From NCBI GenBank assembly GCA_006386115.1, contig VFIW01000153.1, forward strand, positions 20,797-84,796: 64,000 bases of DNA. The letters are read 5' to 3'. This DNA is from Globisporangium splendens. Lineage: Eukaryota > Oomycota > Peronosporomycetes > Pythiales > Pythiaceae. Under the pieces are notes generated by a model that was given only the letters and a program-made list of their open reading frames with translations, did not search any database and was not told where the DNA came from. This document shows, piece by piece, positions 10,013 to 18,998 of the stretch. Within the stretch, counting starts at the first letter, position 1; every line of letters begins with the position of its first letter. The position numbers were made by a program, and so were the translations under genes.

Positions 10013-10667
10013 TGTAATGGGGCGCTGTTCCAAACAGTCCCCAAAACACGGCACACACGCTTGTGCGACTTGAGGAAGCGATCTCCCGACTTGGAGGGAG
10101 AGAAGACGACTTGAGGGCTTGGTGGTAAAATTGCAACTGAATTAAAAATGCTTATGGTTCCTGTCGCTACATGTAAATGAACCCCAAGGGCTCCTAGAGG
10201 TTTTATAACTAAAACCTAAACATACACAATAAAACCTATGAATCTGATATATAAAACCTTGGGTACACTGAGGTTGAACCCAGGGGATCTTCGAGAAGCT
10301 TGAACTTGAAGTCCCGTGGAAAATTCCCGGCAAAGTGATTGGCTACAGCCACTCACTTTAGGTGGCAGAGACACGTTGGTCTCATCACCAGTGCAGTTTC
10401 CCAAGTAGGAACCATCACTCAGTACTTGATTAGTACATGGATACCATCACTCTGTACTGATTAGTACATGTGAACAACATTCTGCACTGATCAGCACAGA
10501 GAGCGCTCGTGACGTCATGGGATGACGTCACATGTGCATGTGGGGACTGTCGTACTGTAATCCCTTTGTTATTTGTCTCTCCACAGTGCACACTGAAGGT
10601 GGTGTGTGGCACACTAGATCTGGGAACAGATCCACCTTCATGTAATGGCTAGGTATAGCCCATTACA
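10013..10667 (-). repeat. Chromovirus 3' LTR
   Basis: TGTAATGGGCTATACC…GCGCCCCATTACA on the minus strand. It contains inverted motifs such as GTACTGATTAGTAC and a pair of TGACGTCA sites at 10,510-10,517 and 10,523-10,530. The end next to the interior carries a local inverted repeat (TGTAATGGCTA … TAGCCCATTACA). Confidence 0.9.
10510..10530. promoter_or_regulatory. Paired CRE-type TGACGTCA sites
   Basis: Two perfect 8-bp palindromes separated by 5 bp, at the same place in every LTR of this family here. The 17.5-kb and 63-kb LTRs each keep one perfect site, with the other mutated by one base. Confidence 0.55.
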
Positions 10668-10684
10668 TCATCCCCTCCTTAAAG
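10668..10684 (-). other. Polypurine tract of the chromovirus
   Basis: Minus strand CTTTAAGGAGGGGATGA immediately before the 3' LTR. The same tract precedes the LTR at 62,927. It is the expected primer site for plus-strand DNA synthesis. Confidence 0.75.
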
Positions 10685-10743
10685 TCACAAGTACCTTGCG
10701 TACTTTTGCAGACCTTTCGGAGCAGTTCACTTTCCAATCGGCC

Positions 10744-11814
10744 ATGAAGCGACCAAGTGACCAAGTAAACCAAGGTGAAGAACGTCCGTTGTCCAAGCGA
10801 CAGCAGACAGCTCCAGAACTCTTCGACATATCTCCCATTCTGAAGAAGAAGGGGGATCTCGAGTTCTACAAGGAGCGGTTCTTCAGTTGGCGTCGGATCA
10901 ACGATCGTGATGATCCGAACCAACACATCGCAGCTCAGAGAGACTCATGGCGAACATTCGTTCGTCTTGAGAACGAGAACAAGATGGAGCGTCTTCTTCG
11001 TCGTGGCAATGCTCGTGCCCAAAGAAGAACTCCTGCTGACGACAGAGCGAATCCCAGCTCTGGTCGTCGTAGTGTCGCCCCTGGCGACGCTACAAGCGGT
11101 TCTCGTAGCTGCGGACCACGTCGGGAACATCAGACTCCATCGTCTGCCGTGGTTCCCACGTGTCCGAGCTCGGTGGATATCCACGCCACCGAACTCTGTA
11201 GAAGTGTTGATGGTTCAACCGCTTCTTTCCTCGACGATGAGTCGGTCGATCTTCATGATCAACAATCGACTGAACCACCCAGCGATGCTCTCCCTGAGAG
11301 TCTAACAACGGGGGTGGGGCTGAACGAGAAAACGATTGAGCGACTCTGGAAGTGGAAGAGTGCTCATCGTGGGCAAATCGAGGCTTTGCAGCAGCGTTGT
11401 TCGACACTTGAGGAGCGCTGCGAGAGTCTCGAGAACCTTGTCGCCGATCATGAGTCAAAGATCGATGTCCCGACAGAAGGTTGTGCCCAGTGTTCGGCTT
11501 TGGAGTCCGGTTTCGAGGAACGGTTCCAGCAAGTTCAGGGCGAACTTGTCCGACTCCAGAAGAACGAGAAGTCTCGTGAGTTGGCTCACGATCGCCTTTT
11601 GCGCTCTGTGGAAGAGGCAGGTTCGGCTTTTGAGGTACTTCGTGGTGAGTACCATTCTCGTCTTCAAGCGCTGGAGTCGGTGAAGGACCAGTCCTTCGAC
11701 GTCCTGCAACTCTTGTACGCCGAGAGGAATCTCCAGAGCGACGAGCTGTTTGCTCTTCGCAATCAAGTGGAGAAGCTTCAAGATCAGCTCGACCGTTTGC
11801 GGAAGATCTCGTAG
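10744..11814 (+). CDS. Antisense coiled-coil ORF of the chromovirus
   Basis: A 356-residue ORF on the strand opposite to gag-pol, from the ATG at 10744 (an in-frame ATG at 10645 lies inside the LTR). The N-terminal region is basic (MKRPSDQVN, then LSKRQQTAPELFDI and YKERFFSWRRIND). The middle is Ser/Pro-rich where it overlaps the chromodomain, and the last 150 residues form a long coiled coil (SLENLVADHESKID … KLQDQLDRLRK). The copy at 61.9-62.85 kb keeps this frame open, and its changes in the coil are conservative (E/D, K/R, L/V). Selection on this strand is therefore likely. Antisense extra ORFs near the 3' LTR are known in some plant Ty3 elements. I recognise no domain. Confidence 0.65.
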   Translation: MKRPSDQVNQGEERPLSKRQQTAPELFDISPILKKKGDLEFYKERFFSWRRINDRDDPNQHIAAQRDSWRTFVRLENENKMERLLRRGNARAQRRTPADDRANPSSGRRSVAPGDATSGSRSCGPRREHQTPSSAVVPTCPSSVDIHATELCRSVDGSTASFLDDESVDLHDQQSTEPPSDALPESLTTGVGLNEKTIERLWKWKSAHRGQIEALQQRCSTLEERCESLENLVADHESKIDVPTEGCAQCSALESGFEERFQQVQGELVRLQKNEKSRELAHDRLLRSVEEAGSAFEVLRGEYHSRLQALESVKDQSFDVLQLLYAERNLQSDELFALRNQVEKLQDQLDRLRKIS

Positions 11815-12721
11815 GATCCGCTGATCCGCTTGGAAGGTAAGGCTTCAGTCTACCCACATAAAATGTAGGGTGTAGACGCATGCGTGTAGGTATGTCTAGC
11901 GTATAGGCATCACCATTGCATTTCAACACCTTGAACGGTCCAATGAACCTTGGCAGAAGCTTCGAGCTTCCCAAGTTGGACACTGCATGTTCAGGCAGAT
12001 TTGCCGCACTAAGCAATACAAGATCATTGATCTTATAAACTTGCTTGTTCTTCCTTCCGCTCTTATCTGCTTGTTCTTTTTGCAGATCCTGAGCCTTCGC
12101 GATTGCGTCTCGAACAAACCTCACAACGGCTTGTCTCCTCACAACAAAGTCATCGACTTGCTGTTCCTCACGACTTGTTAGGTCGTTGAGGGGTTTCATC
12201 GAGTCAAAATTGGCTTTTAACTCGGCAACAGCATTCAGGTCATACGACGACTGCGGCTTGTTTCCATGAGCCGTAGTCCCTCCCCCACTTAAGGTAGAGA
12301 CCTCACCCATTATGGAAGCAGGCACTCGAGGATGAATGCCATAGTTCACATAGAATGGAGAGTGACCCGTCGAGACATGCGTGGAGTTGTTCAACGCAAA
12401 CTCGGCAAGAGGGAGAAACTCACTCCACTCTTTGAAAGACGTCGCATAACTGCGCAACACGTCTTCAAGGACACGATTCACTCGCTCTGTTTGACCATCC
12501 GTTTCAGGATGTGCCGCTGTTGACATGGACAACTTGGTGTCCAGAAGTCCGAACAGTGCACGCCAAAACTTGGACGTAAACCGAGTGTCACGGTCAGACA
12601 CGATCTCAACGGGCAGGCCATGCAGACGGAATACGACGTCTACAAAGACCTTGGCCGTCATTTCTGGCTGAGATCTTGTCCGAAACCGGCGCAGATGGAC
12701 CTCTTTGCTGAATCGGTCCAC
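11090..12721 (-). pseudogene. Chromovirus integrase core end and chromodomain
   Basis: Frame from about 12,721 with VDRFSKEVHL, then the second integrase Asp (IVSDRDTRFTSKFW) and the Glu (HPETDGQTERVNR). A variable linker follows, and then a chromodomain (FYRVRWRGYPPSSDTWEPRQ) that ends at 11,090. The chromodomain places the element among the chromoviruses and is expected to guide integration to marked chromatin. The upstream part of integrase lies in other frames (12,606-13,174), so this is a broken piece of one polyprotein. Confidence 0.85.
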
Positions 12722-13174
12722 AACACAAGGATGCCATTGCGTCCGTGTTTGTCACGCGGAAGTCCGATATGAAATCCCTACTCAGACTTCCAACTGTCCG
12801 ATGGACAGCCAATGACCGAAGTGGTGCCTGAGTGGAACCAGAAGGTTTCACTCGTTGGCAGATCTCGCAAGTCCTCACATACTTGCGCACCCCTTGTACA
12901 TGTGTGGCCAGTAGTCCCGGGAAAGACTGAGAAACGTTTTCTCACGTCCGAGATGGCCACCCGAAGGACTGTCATGGTACTCGTACCAAGAGTCGATGAC
13001 GCAGACCTTCGTCGTTGGGAACAACAACCCTTGCTGTATCCCCTTGTTCAACCGCGTAGTACAACAACCCATTGTGTACTCGGAAGCGGTGAACTCGCGA
13101 CCTTGTGCGCGACGGCAAGACCTTGCAGTGCTTTGTCCGAAGGGTCCTTGAAATACTTCAACAAGTCCTGACAT
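12606..13174 (-). pseudogene. Chromovirus integrase N-terminal zinc domain, frameshifted
   Basis: Two overlapping frames carry the HHCC zinc domain: H…GGHLGREKTF in one and YVRTCEICQRVKPSG in the next. The first catalytic Asp region is garbled near 12,740-12,800. At least two frameshifts fall in this 570-bp stretch. Confidence 0.75.
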
Positions 13175-13705
13175 GTTTCGTCAGACTTGTACCCTTCGAT
13201 AATGTCTTCTCGCACTGTAGTCGTGCTTGCACCACGATCGCTTGAACATCTTCACAGAGTCGACACGCTCCGTCCGTGTCTTCACTCTTGGTCTTCGGAT
13301 CGTAATCCGGACGTCTTGACAGCGCATCGGCTAAGATGTTCGTCTTGCCTGGCTTGTAGTGTACAACAAAGTTGTACTCTGCAAAGAAGGAGAACCATCT
13401 CGCCATTCTTTGCGACAAATGAGGAGTCTTCACTGCCGTACGCAGCGACGCATGATCTGTGTAGATCGCAAAGCGCTCCTCTCCAAGCAGGTAGACACGG
13501 AACTTGACCAAAGAATACTTCATCGCAAGAAGTTCTTTGTCATGAACTGGGTAGTTCCGTTCTGCGGGTCGGAGTTGTCGTGATTGATACGACACAACTC
13601 GCTCATGACCCTCATCATCGTGTTGCATCAATGCGCAACCGATGGCATAATCGCTTGCATCGCAAACCACATGAAAAGGCTTGTCGTGGTTTGCAATTGC
13701 CAGCA
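13158..13705 (-). pseudogene. Chromovirus RNase H
   Basis: RT-type RNase H with FHVVCDASDYAIG, NYPVHDKELLAM, IYTDHASLR and TNILADALSR, the expected acidic residues of the Ty3 family. It is offset by one base from the RT frame at about 13,705 (KLPC… against PVLAIANHDKP). Confidence 0.85.
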
Positions 13706-15834
13706 CGGGAGCTTCTCGCAGACTCCTCTTACTTCGGCAAACGCTGCTTGGTGGTCACTGGACCACTCCCACTCAATGTCCTTCTTCAGGAGCTGTGTGA
13801 GGGGTTGCACCAACGCTGCATAATTGCGCGTGTACTTGTGCAAGTAATTGGCCAAACCCAACCATTGTCTCAGCTGTTTGACGTTCTGAGGCACAGGCCA
13901 ATCGTCAATAGCTTTGACCTTCTCCGGATCAACTCGAACGCCATGCTTTCCCACAAAGCAGCCGAGAACGGGGATCTCTGGTGCAAAGAATATGCACTTC
14001 TTCAGGTTAGCGTAGAGCTTGTTCTCTCGCATGACCTGAAAGACTTGACGGAGATGGTCAAGATGAACATCAACGTCAGACTTTTCACCCGTGGTTTTAC
14101 TATGAACGAAAATATCGTCAAAGTAACTCGGTGCAAACCCTCTCAATGGACGAAGTAAATTCGTGACCATCCTATTGAAAGTCGCAGGAGCGTTCTTCAA
14201 ACCCTGTGGCATCACTAACCATTCCCACAGCATACCACTCGGGGTACTCACTGCGGTTAGTGGTACATCGTCTTCGCGCATTCGAATCTGATAGAACCCA
14301 TCTTTCAGATCGATAGCACTGAAGACAGTACTGCCAACCATTCCATCAAGGATCATGTCCTTGCGTGGAACCGGAGTTTGGGCTGGAATGGTAGCGTCGT
14401 TCAGCTTGTTGAAAGCGTGAACGATGCGCCAACCACCAGTTGCCTTCTTCACACAGAAGGTTGGGCTACAATGTGGAGACTTGCTCTCTCGCACATGCCC
14501 AGCTTTAGCGCGTTGCGCAAAGAACTCGTCGATCGCAACGACTTGTTCTCTTGGCAACGGCCACTGCCGTGTGATGCAGTACTTCGTGCCAGGAAGTATG
14601 TCAATCTCATGACGAACGCCTCTATCGAATGGCAGTTCGTCCGGCACCTTGTCTGGGAATATGTCCTCATATTCCTTGACAAGTTCATACACGGGGTTCG
14701 TTTTGAGAGCGTCCCATGACTGCTCCTCGAACCTTTCCTTCCGTGTCTTCTCATCGAACACTTCCGCAGTGTTGATGACATCGTCGGCAACTTCATCGAC
14801 GATCGCACAAATTTGCGAAATTTCGCCTTTCGCTAGGCTACGCTTCAGCGTCTTCTTGCTCATCCACGGCAAGGAAATCAACTCTTCGACTGAGCTTGGA
14901 GGATTTTCGACTTCAATGTGACGCATTACGTTGCTGTCACCATCTTCATTGTAGACCAATACGTTCACGTATTCACTCGAAGTGACTCTTGCTTGGACAC
15001 TTCCTTCGTCACCTTGACTTGTACCTTGATCAGGGGCACACGTTGCGCTTGCAACAATTGACGATAATTTCTTCTTTTTCTTGGTCGTCTTGTCTCGGGA
15101 TGGCTCTTCGGCTCTTTTCCCATTCATTTCTTCCACGCACATCGCCTCATCCATGGGGTCGATGGCAAAGGAGACAGTCTTTTTCTGGCGCCTGACTGCT
15201 CCACCTCCAGTAGTCTTCTTCAAGATGGGTGCCGCTCGTGAACATGGGGGGCCATCGCACACCGCAATATCACGAGGGTCATCCGGGATCTCTTCCACAG
15301 ATGTGTACACCCATACCACTTCATCCGTTGTCACACAGCTCAAGTCAGCATCGTGTGACTTGTCAACGGAGATCTTCATCTTCATCCAGTCAATGCTAGG
15401 TTGATAACGCTTCAACCATGGCATGCCCAGAATCAGATCAAACTTGTCATCGAGGTCGAGTAAAATGAACTCGTCTTCACCTCGGAAATCTTCACACTTC
15501 ATTGCCAAGCGCACCACGCGCTTTGGCATCTTCACAGTTGACCCGTTGGCCAACCGGATAACCATCGTCTTGTCTTCATTCGCATCAGGCACGAAGACAC
15601 CATGCCTGACGATCACTTCACTTCGAACAAAGTTGTTCGACGCGCCAGTGTCAACCAAAGCACGTAGAGGCGTTGCAATACCGTCTACATGAACTTTGAG
15701 AACGATCAAACTTGACGTCTGACTGACACTGTTCTCCCTCGTGGAAACTGCATGTGCATCATGCACATTGGGGCCAGAGTCCTGTGTTTCCACAAACACA
15801 GTCCTCTTTTCGAGCCCAGTAGGAGGCCCCGCCC
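13706..15834 (-). CDS. Chromovirus protease and reverse transcriptase
   Basis: An open frame of more than 700 codons in the -1 frame relative to gag. The aspartic protease has the active site LVDTGASNNFV. A Lys-rich linker (KTTKKKKKLSS) follows, then the RT with WRIVHAFNKLND, FSAIDLKDGFYQIRM, MPQGLKNAPATFNRM and the catalytic YFDDIFVHS, and the thumb GVRVDPEKVKAIDDWP. No ATG stands at the start. Expression is expected by -1 frameshift from gag at the slip site 15,850-15,856. The frame is lost at about 13,705, before RNase H. Confidence 0.88.
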
Positions 15835-16878
15835 CTACTGGTCGTTCCCGTTTTTTGAACGTTGGGAACGATCGAACCCACGGCCGCGACCGTAGTTGTT
15901 CGAGCGCGAACCCTGTGTCGTTTGCCGGTCAGGCAAGGACACTTTGCAGTTCCGAGCGAAGTGACCCGACTTCCCACAACGGAAACATTTTCCATCGTTG
16001 CGAGGACGTTCATTTCCAGGCGTGGAAATGTACGAGATGTCCATCGGCTCTGGGCCATCGTGCGCGACATTTGATTGCCGCATAGGTCTCGACGCAAACC
16101 CTTGGAACTTGGCTTGCTTGATGCTGAACTCTTCTTGCATCGCACGGCTGATGGCTTCGTCCAGCGTCTTGGGATACTCACGGAACAATTGGTTCCGGAT
16201 TGGCCCGTCGTTCAGACCCGTCATGAACGTCACAACTTGCGTTGGAACATCAATCGGCTCGTCAACGATGCTTGAGACCAGGAAGCGCGCTCGTTGTGCA
16301 TACGAATGCAGATCGAAACGGCCTTGGCGAAGCTTGAGGAACTCGGCACGCGCACGGAACTCGCTCTGCGGTGGTTCAAACGCTGCCTTGAGCTCCGCCT
16401 TGAAGTCTTCGTAGCTGTAGAAGCAGTTTGGATCCGACAAACGCTTCCCATAAGCCCAGCTCTTTGCACGACCCGCAAGGTTGGACATCGCGAACAACAC
16501 TCGCTGCATTGGGTCTCGCAGTTGTCTTGCAGTGATAGCTGCATCCAACTCGACGAACCATCTCGAAAGAGGTTCGTTCTCTCCGCCACGATACGGAGAG
16601 ACATCCAGCTTCAGCGGCACCGTCCTGAAGGACGAAACAGGGGTTGCGACCTGCTTTCGAGATTCAATAATCTCGTGGTGCATGAAACTGACCGCGGCGT
16701 TCTTCTGGCCTTCAGGAGACGCCGATCGTAGCAGGCTGATTACAGCAGCCTCCCCGATGACGTTTCGCATCCGCTCCAGCGCCGACCACTCATAAGAAGA
16801 CAAATGAGGAAAATACTCATTCGTCAACTCGACAGTTTCCGGTACTGCTGGACCGAGTGGCACATCTACTCCTTCCAT
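15835..16878 (-). CDS. Chromovirus Gag
   Basis: Gag of 347 residues from the ATG at 16878. The capsid-type helical region contains RWFVELDAAI, NLAGRAKSWAYG and FLKLRQG…YAQRARFLV. The nucleocapsid zinc knuckle CFRCGKSGHFARNC lies near the C-terminus and is followed by a basic RG-rich tail. The stop (TAG, 15,835-15,837) comes 15 bases after a slippery heptamer, so a fraction of ribosomes would continue into protease. Confidence 0.88.
   Translation of the reverse strand: MEGVDVPLGPAVPETVELTNEYFPHLSSYEWSALERMRNVIGEAAVISLLRSASPEGQKNAAVSFMHHEIIESRKQVATPVSSFRTVPLKLDVSPYRGGENEPLSRWFVELDAAITARQLRDPMQRVLFAMSNLAGRAKSWAYGKRLSDPNCFYSYEDFKAELKAAFEPPQSEFRARAEFLKLRQGRFDLHSYAQRARFLVSSIVDEPIDVPTQVVTFMTGLNDGPIRNQLFREYPKTLDEAISRAMQEEFSIKQAKFQGFASRPMRQSNVAHDGPEPMDISYISTPGNERPRNDGKCFRCGKSGHFARNCKVSLPDRQTTQGSRSNNYGRGRGFDRSQRSKNGNDQ
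15850..15856 (-). promoter_or_regulatory. -1 ribosomal frameshift site A_AAA_AAC
   Basis: In the gag frame the codons read TCA AAA AAC, giving the canonical X_XXY_YYZ heptamer in the correct phase. Slipping back one base enters the protease frame directly and bypasses the gag stop four codons later. A stimulatory structure downstream was not modelled. Confidence 0.75.
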
Positions 16879-16984
16879 GTTCTCAGACACAGACGGAAGT
16901 AGGTCTTGGACAGGAATGCGCGAAGTGCTCAAAGCCGCGTCGTCAAACCTTTCTTGGCTTGGTCGCTGGAAGGACCGCTCGAAG

Positions 16985-16992
16985 TGCTACCA
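16985..16992 (-). other. Primer-binding site, initiator Met tRNA type
   Basis: Minus strand TGGTAGCA, starting two bases inside the 5' LTR (after CC). It is complementary to the TGCTACCA 3' end usual for eukaryotic initiator Met tRNA. Pairing beyond 8 bases is not expected from the generic tRNA sequence. Confidence 0.6.
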
Positions 16993-16994
16993 GG

Positions 16995-17644
16995 TGTAAT
17001 GGGGCGCTGTTCCAAACAGTCCCTTAAACACGGCACACACGCTTGTGCCAGAGGAAGCGTCTCCCGACTTGGAGGGAGAGAAGACGACTTGAGTACTTGA
17101 GGGTAAAATTGCAACTGAATTGAAATGCTTATGGTTCCTGTCGCTACTTGTAAATGAACCCCAAGGGATCCTACAGGTTTTATAACTAAAACCTAAACAT
17201 GCACAATAAAACCTATGAATCTGATATATAAAACCTTGGGTACACTGAGGTTGAACCCACGAGATCTTCGATAAACTTGAACTTGAAGTCCCGTGGAAAA
17301 CTCCCTGCAAAGTGATTGGCTACAGCCACTCACTTTAGGTGGCAGACACACGTCGGTCTCATCACCAGTGCAGTTTCCCAAGTAGGAACCATCACTCAGT
17401 ACTTGATTAGTACATGGATATCATCACTCTGTACTGATTAGTACATGTGAACAACATTCTGCACTGATCAGCACAGAGAGCGCTCGTGACGCCATGGGAT
17501 GACGTCACATGTGCATGTGGGGACTGTCGTACTGTAATCCCTTTGTTATTTGTCTCTCCACAATGCACACTGAAGGTGGTGTGTGGCACACTAGATCTGG
17601 GAACAGATCCACCTTCATGTAATGGCTAGGTATAGCCCATTACA
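16995..17644 (-). repeat. Chromovirus 5' LTR
   Basis: 650 bp, the partner of 10,013-10,667, with scattered substitutions and short indels. One TGACGTCA is intact (17,500-17,507) and the other reads TGACGCCA. Confidence 0.9.
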
Positions 17645-17649
17645 CCAGA
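17645..17649. repeat. Target-site duplication, right copy (CCAGA)
   Basis: Matches 10,008-10,012 exactly. Confidence 0.9.
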
Positions 17650-18998
17650 TCATCGAGTCTGTGTTCGAGTCTGAACGTGTTCAACATGCTGAATACGTCG
17701 ATTGCGCCCAGCAAGCTGAAGAAGCGCAGTTCGACGAGATCGCAAAACACGCCGAAGAAGCGGAACGCTCGATCGTATCGAATTCGATTTTGCCCCCTGA
17801 GCTGTATCCAGTGCCTCTAGGTCGCAAGCAATTGAAAAAGCCTTCGACGGGAATCCGTGGAATGTGTTTTGATCAAAATGCGAGCGATTTGAAGAGCGCC
17901 AGTGCTGGCCAGTGGGCATTGATCGATCGATTCGGTGTTGTGATTCCAATTGTCAATCGACCACCACTGCCTATCAATCGACCATCAGCGTTGATAGCCA
18001 CCAACCGTTCATCATCGGTATCTACCAATGGATTGCCTCCTCCATCAACTAATCGTCATCGAGCTTCGCCATCTTCAAGTCAACCGAACAAACGACGCGC
18101 CGCTAATGCAATAAAACCGCAGATTTGACCTGAGTCAATGAAGGTCATGTATCCAGGATGGAATCAAGCGTTCCATGTCAAGAAGTTCAATCACCGCGAG
18201 ATGGAGTCCAAGCACGGTCCGTTGCAGCGTACAAGGCGTCCATGGCTGGACGAGTATGACCCAAGAGCAAATGGATATCCATGGACCAGCGGCACGTTCA
18301 ATGGTGAGGCGCTCATCCATCTGTACCACCCTGCCTATATTTATCACCACCTGCCAGAGGAGCGTGAGTGTGAAATGCACTATATTGATTTGTTTTTCCA
18401 GAATCGATTCTTTTCGTCCAAGTCGAGACCAAGTGACTCAAGGTCTCCGAAGCCGATGTTACAAGCCTGGATCAACTTCGTCAAAGAGTATGTCACCAAC
18501 CCTCTTGGCTACACAAAGAAGATCAAGACTGAGCGTGAGAAGTTTTACGCCAATACATCGGACGGTATCGCCATGGACATCCACCGCCTGTCAATCTCCG
18601 CCGGTCTCAACTGCACCGTTCCGAAGATGTACAAGTGTTTATCGTGCTACTCCGACTCGCCAAGATCTGAGTTCGTCGAAGTTCCCAACGATCCATCAAC
18701 AATGATCCGGCTCCATCAGATTCATAACAAGCTGATCAACCGATTGAACTTTTCGATGATCAAGAAGAGTGACGATACGAAAGCCGAGATGGCGCGATTC
18801 GAACGCGTTGCAATCAAGCTTCAAATGGAGAACGCTGAGCTCCTCACAAATACGCCCCAGAATGACAACGAGCTGCAAACATTCAGGAACTGGCGTTCAG
18901 ACCATACCAAGGAAACCATTACACTTCAATCGCAATTGCGCCTCAGAAAATCACAAACTTATCATGAGATACCAAAGTACCACATGACTCATTTGTAA
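17650..18998 (+). pseudogene. Family E protein, copy 2 (E2), 3' part
   Basis: Continuation of E2 after the retrotransposon. The frame is open from 17,650 to a TGA at 18,126-18,128, then open again in the same frame to 18,998. The first part is hydrophilic with a Pro/Ser-rich end (RPPLPINRPSAL). The second part is the conserved core shared with E1: KFNHREMESKHG, RPWLDEYDPRANGYPW, YIDLFFQNRFF, LQAWINFVKEYV, then CTVP and CLSCYS. The last residues overlap the Fanzor right end, so the original C-terminus may have been replaced when that element inserted. With one LTR element, one internal stop and a replaced tail, E2 is very probably dead. Confidence 0.65.

Larger units (their letters stand above)
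10013..17644 (-). mobile_element. Ty3/Gypsy chromovirus, full length, defective
   Basis: A complete LTR retrotransposon in reverse orientation, with two LTRs of 655 and 650 bp that begin and end TGTAATG…CATTACA. The interior holds gag (zinc knuckle), protease, RT (YFDD), RNase H, integrase with HHCC and D,D,E parts, and a C-terminal chromodomain. The LTRs differ at several sites and small indels (a few per cent), so the insertion is not very recent. pol carries several frameshifts. The element sits in E2 with a CCAGA duplication. A long ORF on the opposite strand fills the space between the chromodomain and the 3' LTR. Confidence 0.92.
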
